Of a stretch of 64,000 nucleotides of DNA, positions 59,116-64,000 are shown piece by piece. The stretch is from Capsicum annuum (Eukaryota > Streptophyta > Magnoliopsida > Solanales > Solanaceae), in the NCBI RefSeq assembly GCF_002878395.1, contig NC_061115.1, positions 157,746,823 through 157,810,822 on the forward strand, read 5' to 3'. Position 1 is the first letter of the stretch. Every line of letters begins with the position of its first letter. The position numbers were made by a program, and so were the translations under genes. The notes under the pieces were generated by a model that was not told the DNA's origin, made no database searches, and worked only from the letters and a program-made list of their open reading frames with translations.

Positions 59116-60799
59116 TATTCCAATCTAGTATTCCATTTTAATTAATAAGTCTAAATCTAAGGATGACATAGACAAAATAAAATAAATTGAAGCCTTTAGA
59201 AATTACATGAAAGAAATCAATAAATAAATGAAATGTAAAAAATTTGTTATGGGTACAGATGATCTACTCAACAAATAAATCAACAATTTGAGTTTTGGTG
59301 CAAACAATTCCTAAGGAGGGGTTATTACTTTGAAGGACTCATGCTGTAAAGATCTACTCAATATGAACAAGTTGTTCATTATCCGATGCTATGAAATTTG
59401 GCTTTAGTCGTCGTGAATCTTTAATATCATTTGCGTATGGATTCTGAGATTTCGCTTCTCCGTATTTTCATAAAAGAGTAGGATATCTTTAACGGAGTAA
59501 TCCGGCATCAAGTCCATCATTTGGTACTTGTAATTCATCACTAAAATACTCAGCGTAAGCGGCAACAAGAAGATCGTAATTCCTGTATTTGTAGAAATCA
59601 GATAATCCATATCTTGCAATTAACATAAGTGTTATGAAATTATGAAATGAAACTAAATCATGATACTTGGTTGATACTTACAGGCTACCAATGGGTTGTT
59701 GAGCAATTCCTTCAACATATTCTACATCAAATGGATTGCCTATTTTATCCCGGTATGCTTTAATCGTCGACCAATTAGTACAAACCTTTTGGTCCAAAAA
59801 GACACTTACATCAAGGTAAGTAAGCAATATTTTGGCTAAATTTTGTATCTCAAGTGATGGCCCATAATGTCTCATTCCCGACATCGAGTCACAAACTCGA
59901 ATGTGCCTCTCTTTTAGAAGAGGATAGCCAACACCCAATGGAATTCATCACCATAATTGATTGGGATGTACACTTCATCAACCGAATTCCAAGGTAAGCT
60001 AGCTGGAATACTAAAACCCTTGATGATTTTGGTTAAGCGTTCCTCATTTCGAGAAACTTCCGATTGTTGTTGACAATACCTGTCGTAGGCATTATTGATG
60101 TAAACTTTGTACAAATAATTGTCTGTCATATATCTGTATTATTCTTGTATTTACAACTTGTCCTTCAATCGGAGGTAGTAAAAAATGACATCGATGTGCT
60201 GCACATATTATCAAATCAAACATTTCAGATTACGTGACAGTAAAATTAATATACAGATACAATTAAATAAAGTATTAATTATAAGATGTATGGCATTTAA
60301 ACCTCATCATTCCAGTAAGTTTGGGGCTGTGATATCAAATAGAGACAATTCTTCATTCTGGGATGTGTAATAACAAAGTTGAACATATCAGAACCAAGAC
60401 CCGATTCGTTCACTTTGTAGTATTCATCATTTTGTTTTCTACATGATTTATATGTGTTAATGTCATGTTTTTACAACAAGAATTGTATAAATAAATATCT
60501 TTAAAATAAATTATGTACCGGTCGGCATAAAGCTTTAACAGCCCATCGGCAATCCATTCTGAATAGCGATCGATCAACTTTGTTATTTTTTTTAGCCTCA
60601 TCCGGGATATTGAACCTTCAAATAGGTAATTCTTTCGTTCTTCCAGACTGACAAGCTTCACTTTTTCTTCATATTTGGAAAAAGTTCATGGATTATCAAC
60701 TATGATATTATGTTGTTCAGCAGTAGCCTCTACTATGACATCCACCTACAAAGCCAGAATTATCAATGCTAATCACAGAGATAAAAAATGGAAAAGGAT

Positions 60800-61245
60800 A
60801 ACTCATCTATTTTAGCAAATCAAACACGTCTTTCTCTTATTTTAATTTGTCCAAATAGATGAGTCATATATTATAATAGATGGATCATCTGTTGGGACAA
60901 ATCAAAACAGAAAGAAGACCTGTATGATAATTCTTAACAGATGACCCATCTGTTGCAACATATGACTCATTGATTTTGACAAACTAAAATAGTAGAAAGT
61001 TATGATTTAATTTGTCCCAATAGATAGGTAGGTCATCCGTTGGTAAAAAATAAAATAGTAGGAAGACCTGTTTGATTTGCTAAAATAGACGAGACATATG
61101 TTGCAATAGATAATGTATCTGATGTAATAGGTTAGTCAACTGTTGCAATAGATGAAGATATTTGTTTGATAATTTTCAGCAAATGTGTCATTTGTTGCAA
61201 CAGATATATAGTCTGTTTGTTTGTTGGAACAGATCATATGTATTC
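60800..61245. repeat. Dyad-symmetric repeat cluster 11 (intron of minus copy)
   Basis: Copies such as CCCATCTGTTGCAACATATG, GTCATTTGTTGCAACAGATA and CAACTGTTGCAATAGATG, between the 61300 and 60750 exons. Confidence 0.8.
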
Positions 61246-61619
61246 ACCTTCCTCAGCTCATGCTACTCTCCCGTGAACCTTATACATTGATCAAAAGTGC
61301 AAGACAGGGATAGAGGGGTTTAAATTTTGCTTTTTTTGATTCTTGATGATGCCTTGGAAATTTCTTTCCTCCTCTTCTTAACTACCTTAATCTCCAATGA
61401 AATGTATGGATATGAAATCCTCTTTGATAGAATAATACCCCTCTTAGATACTAATTCTTTTATAGAAGTAGTTAATGCATTAATAGTATTAATCATTGCA
61501 TCAGGTTTCGCCTTACAGCCTTGACATTTGCGTGTAGAACATTTGCTAGCGGGGGAAAATCTGTAAAATCAGTATGATCATAAATATAATGGTTTATTTT
61601 TTCAACAAAATACAAGAGG

Positions 61620-61690
61620 TGCATCATTAGCCCCAACAGCACTACCACTACCACTACCACCACCAACAGCTCAATCACCACTAACACCAT
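61620..61690 (-). repeat. GGT triplet tract in the minus Ulp1-type gene
   Basis: On the minus strand GGTGGTGGTAGTGGTAGTGG gives a Gly/Val-rich linker just before the ANDAPL segment of the gene. It is the short counterpart of the long GGT expansion at 45010-45520. Confidence 0.6.
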
Positions 61691-63129
61691 TAGCAACAAT
61701 AAGCGAACACTCCAAAATTATTTTTCTTATGATGGTTGTTGCTTCAAACAATTCTTTTTTTATTCTATCGATGATCGTAGGGTTTGATAAAGTTCGCATA
61801 GATCGTAAAGTAAGAATATGGCATCTTCAACTCTCGATTGGTCGAAACAATCCACAGATGCTCAATCTAAAATAAATCTGTACATATATTAGAAAGATGA
61901 TTAAATCATTAATTAAAATAAAAACTTAATTAGAATTAGACTTACTGCTTCCTTCAGGGGGTTGAAGAGATCAAGAAATTGTATATTTTTATCGATTTTG
62001 GCCAACAACCATCTCAGGAGTCTTGGACATGAACTTCTTCCTAGTAGTTCACTTGTTGTCTCAAATAAGGAATGGCTTCAAATGCTCAAGCCTATAAAAT
62101 AACACCAATAAATCAAAAGCATTATTCAATAAAAAATAAATGAATCATAATAAAGGAAATATTTACCATGAGAATCCATGTAAAGTCATACAAGTTGATT
62201 GTCTTTGGCGTTAACAAAGTCAACAAATATTTGACAGTTATTTTGAAGCTTTCATAACCCCAAAGATAGTGGTTAAATTCCTCAAGATCCTCGGAGAGTT
62301 TTATTAAACCAAGTGGCATGTTGTTGTTAACGTCTCTCGCTCAAAGAATATTATGTACAAATCAAACCAAATACAATGATTGCTTGTGCTTCTTTGAAAG
62401 TTTTTTACCTTTCAACACTTTTATCAGATTTTTATTTTCGAAGCTTGGACCAACAAGGGACACCAAGTCATCACCATCACTTGACTTGCCTCTGCCTTTT
62501 TTGGGTGTGCGGGGTGCTTTTTGCAAACTCCTTCTAACTAAAACAAACAGGCATGCCACAGTAATTTATCGACATATTATCATTATTTTTATACATAAAC
62601 CTGCACTTGAAAAGATCATATATCATTTTCATTTGGAAACAAGCATTGTTGTCCTCCGGCAAATCAAGATATTGCCCAAAGCAGCTATCCAAGAAATAAG
62701 CATCCAATTTTTGGTCTCAGAGTATTTTTCTAAAGGCGTCCAAAAAAATTTCCATGGCTAGCTTAATGATAAAATCACCAGTTAAATCTGTGGCACCATC
62801 GCACTGCATTCTCACAGGATAACTATCTATGCTGAAGGTTTTGACCAACTCTTCAGTGGAAGGACTATTAGCATTTGGATCATCTTCTTTGAAACATTCT
62901 TCATCCCCATGTTCATTATCTTCTGCTTCTGATTGAGATAATGTTTGTAAAACAAGCTCATAGAGTGGTGGATGTAGCCTAGCTGCTTCACTTGTTCCTT
63001 TACTTAGACTTGATTGGATTTCTTTTCTTTTGGGAGCCATATTATCTAAAAATAACTGGAAAATAAAAAATATTATAATTGATTAAAGCATCATTATAAA
63101 AATAATAACAGTAAATCTAACATGCACAA

Positions 63130-63520
63130 CACGGTAAAATAACAGTTCCAATAGATCATACATATGTTGCAACAGGTATGTTATTTGTTGCAACATATAA
63201 CACAAGTTGTTGTAACATATGAGTAATCTGTTGTAAACAATAAAAATAGTTTCTATACTATTGTGATGTTTTTCAATAGATCACTCATCTGTTGAAACAG
63301 ATGACTAGTATGTATAATAGATCAACTGTCAATATTATTTGGATTTCTTCCAACAGAAACGTCATTTCTCACAACAGATGAATTATCTATTGGGAGAAAT
63401 CAAAGTCTTAGACATGTCAGCCTGTTGGAATAGTTAAAAGGATTTCATCCACTAGATTGTTCATCTGTTGCATCAGATGGTTCAACTGTTGCATCAGATA
63501 GTGCATCTGTTGTAGGAAAA
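63130..63520. repeat. Dyad-symmetric repeat cluster 12 (upstream of minus copy)
   Basis: TCATCTGTTGAAACAGATGA (63287-63304 area) is a near-perfect palindrome; CATCTGTTGCATCAGATGG (63463-63481) and several variants follow. The cluster lies 90-480 bp upstream of the start at 63040. Confidence 0.8.
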
Positions 63521-63589
63521 AAAATAATAGCAAGAGTTTGTTCAATAGAACAAAAGCAACATCACCATTTAATATCAAATACACTATTT

Positions 63590-63790
63590 TTATCAAGAAT
63601 AGCAACAAATCAACCCAGCAATATCAACACAACACAAACAACAAGAACATCAACAATGACCAAAAAGCCAAAATTGTTGATTTATTTGTACAAACACAAA
63701 GAACAAAAATTAAACTTCAAAAAACTCAACAAACACCAACAAATCGAATCAACAGTTCGACAACCAGAACTACAGTAACAATAAAAAATT
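63590..63790. repeat. CAA/AAC-rich tract
   Basis: AACACAACACAAACAACAAG-type sequence, the counterpart of the GTT/GGT tracts upstream of the other copies. It opens long but low-complexity frames. Confidence 0.6.
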
Positions 63791-64000
63791 ATATTTCACT
63801 CCCAAAAGAGAAGAGATGAATAAGAAATGTCAGAAATTAGGTTTTTCTTCATTCCTCATTTCAAATTTAAGTAGCAAATATTAAAATTATTAACCAATAC
63901 TAGAAGCGAAGTTGGTTCAACTTCCTCTTTTTCTTAATACTAAAAAGCCCTAATTTCTTACTTATGAACGAAGAAAAGGGTCGATGAAGAATTCAAAGTT
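63791..64000. other. No gene seen at the right edge
   Basis: AT-rich DNA with a CCCTAATTTCTTA motif at about 63948; no gene recognised. Confidence 0.3.

Larger units (their letters stand above)
59404..63040 (-). pseudogene. Kaonashi-type DUF1985/Ulp1 gene, minus copy
   Basis: Minus-strand start [20 protein letters not shown] at 63040, then [17 protein letters not shown]1985-like text follows (FGQYLDLPEDNNACFQMKM near 62640; KGKKLSKKHKQSLYLV ending 62362; LGLIKLSEDLEEFNHY...WGYESFKITVKYLL at 62310-62200), with a GT donor after 62160. Further exons are at about 61930-62090 and 61300-61560. The Ulp1 domain (60129-59404) shows SIPASLPWNSVDEVYIPINYGDEFHWVLAIL (His), then IRVCDSM (Asp) and GIAQQPIGSL (Gln). 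After an intron (about 59620-59680) comes the family end LLVAAYAEYFSDELQVPNDGLDAG (about 59570-59500). The expected D-C-G Cys just before VAAYAEY is not readable. Stops occur in several exons. Confidence 0.75.

Noticed and set aside
62318..62761. 147-codon plus-strand frame
   Set aside because: Antisense to exons of the minus-strand DUF1985/Ulp1 gene, which has recognisable family blocks.

Overview
This window reads as heterochromatin-like, repeat-rich DNA from a dicot plant. The evidence is plant LTR-retrotransposon families with initiator-Met tRNA primer sites, Mutator-type transposase and Ulp1-type genes, MITEs, GT-AG introns and high AT content. From the flavour of the DUF1985/Ulp1 genes, the chromodomain gypsy elements and the germin-like fragment I infer Solanaceae, possibly Capsicum-like; no single-copy host gene confirms this. 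No intact host protein gene was recognised.

Layout. 1-6.1 kb: AT-rich sequence with no convincing gene, holding a 2-kb foldback/Mutator-like element (2131-4105), a Stowaway-like MITE (4821-5076) and a degenerate tandem repeat (5290-5775). 6.1-26.8 kb: a nested stack of LTR retrotransposons. A decayed chromodomain gypsy element on the minus strand (element A, 6130-17411) carries a young Ty1/copia element (6235-11064, 5-bp target duplication AACAA, LTRs differing at one base of 152) inside its left LTR. Its right LTR is cut off after 130 bp by the LTR of a related element B. That LTR is itself split by a gag-only gypsy element (element 2, 17782-24478). Element B's interior is cut at 26810 by what looks like a CACTA-type end.

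26.8-34.8 kb: CACTA-like subterminal DNA, a frameshifted germin-like protein fragment, two successive elements with roughly 80-110 bp terminal inverted repeats (29612-30762 and 30844-32186), an LTR-like block and microsatellites.

34.8-64 kb: a Mutator/Kaonashi-like district. It holds a broken mudrA-type transposase, a tandemly duplicated small ORF with a TATA box, a very long inverted repeat with 0.9-kb arms and only about 20 bp between them, a satellite of about 163 bp period, and two broken DUF1985-Ulp1 protease-like genes that converge tail to tail. The plus copy is split by a second gag-only gypsy element (element 3, 46539-55898) with an exact CCATA target duplication. Clusters of a self-complementary repeat built on CATCTGTTGCAACAGATG sit between and within these genes, in flanks and introns but not in recognisable exons.

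Functionally almost everything is transposon. Gag/pol of the copia element would have driven copying by reverse transcription. The two gag-only elements must have borrowed pol from full-length relatives such as A and B. The Mutator district supplied a DDE transposase plus a Ulp1-like accessory gene. Many breaks are CAG to TAG changes, the expected scar of cytosine methylation at CHG sites. The inverted and convergent gene copies are natural sources of double-stranded RNA, so the district may be a silencing-RNA source as well as a transposon graveyard. Percentages and unit counts were judged by eye.
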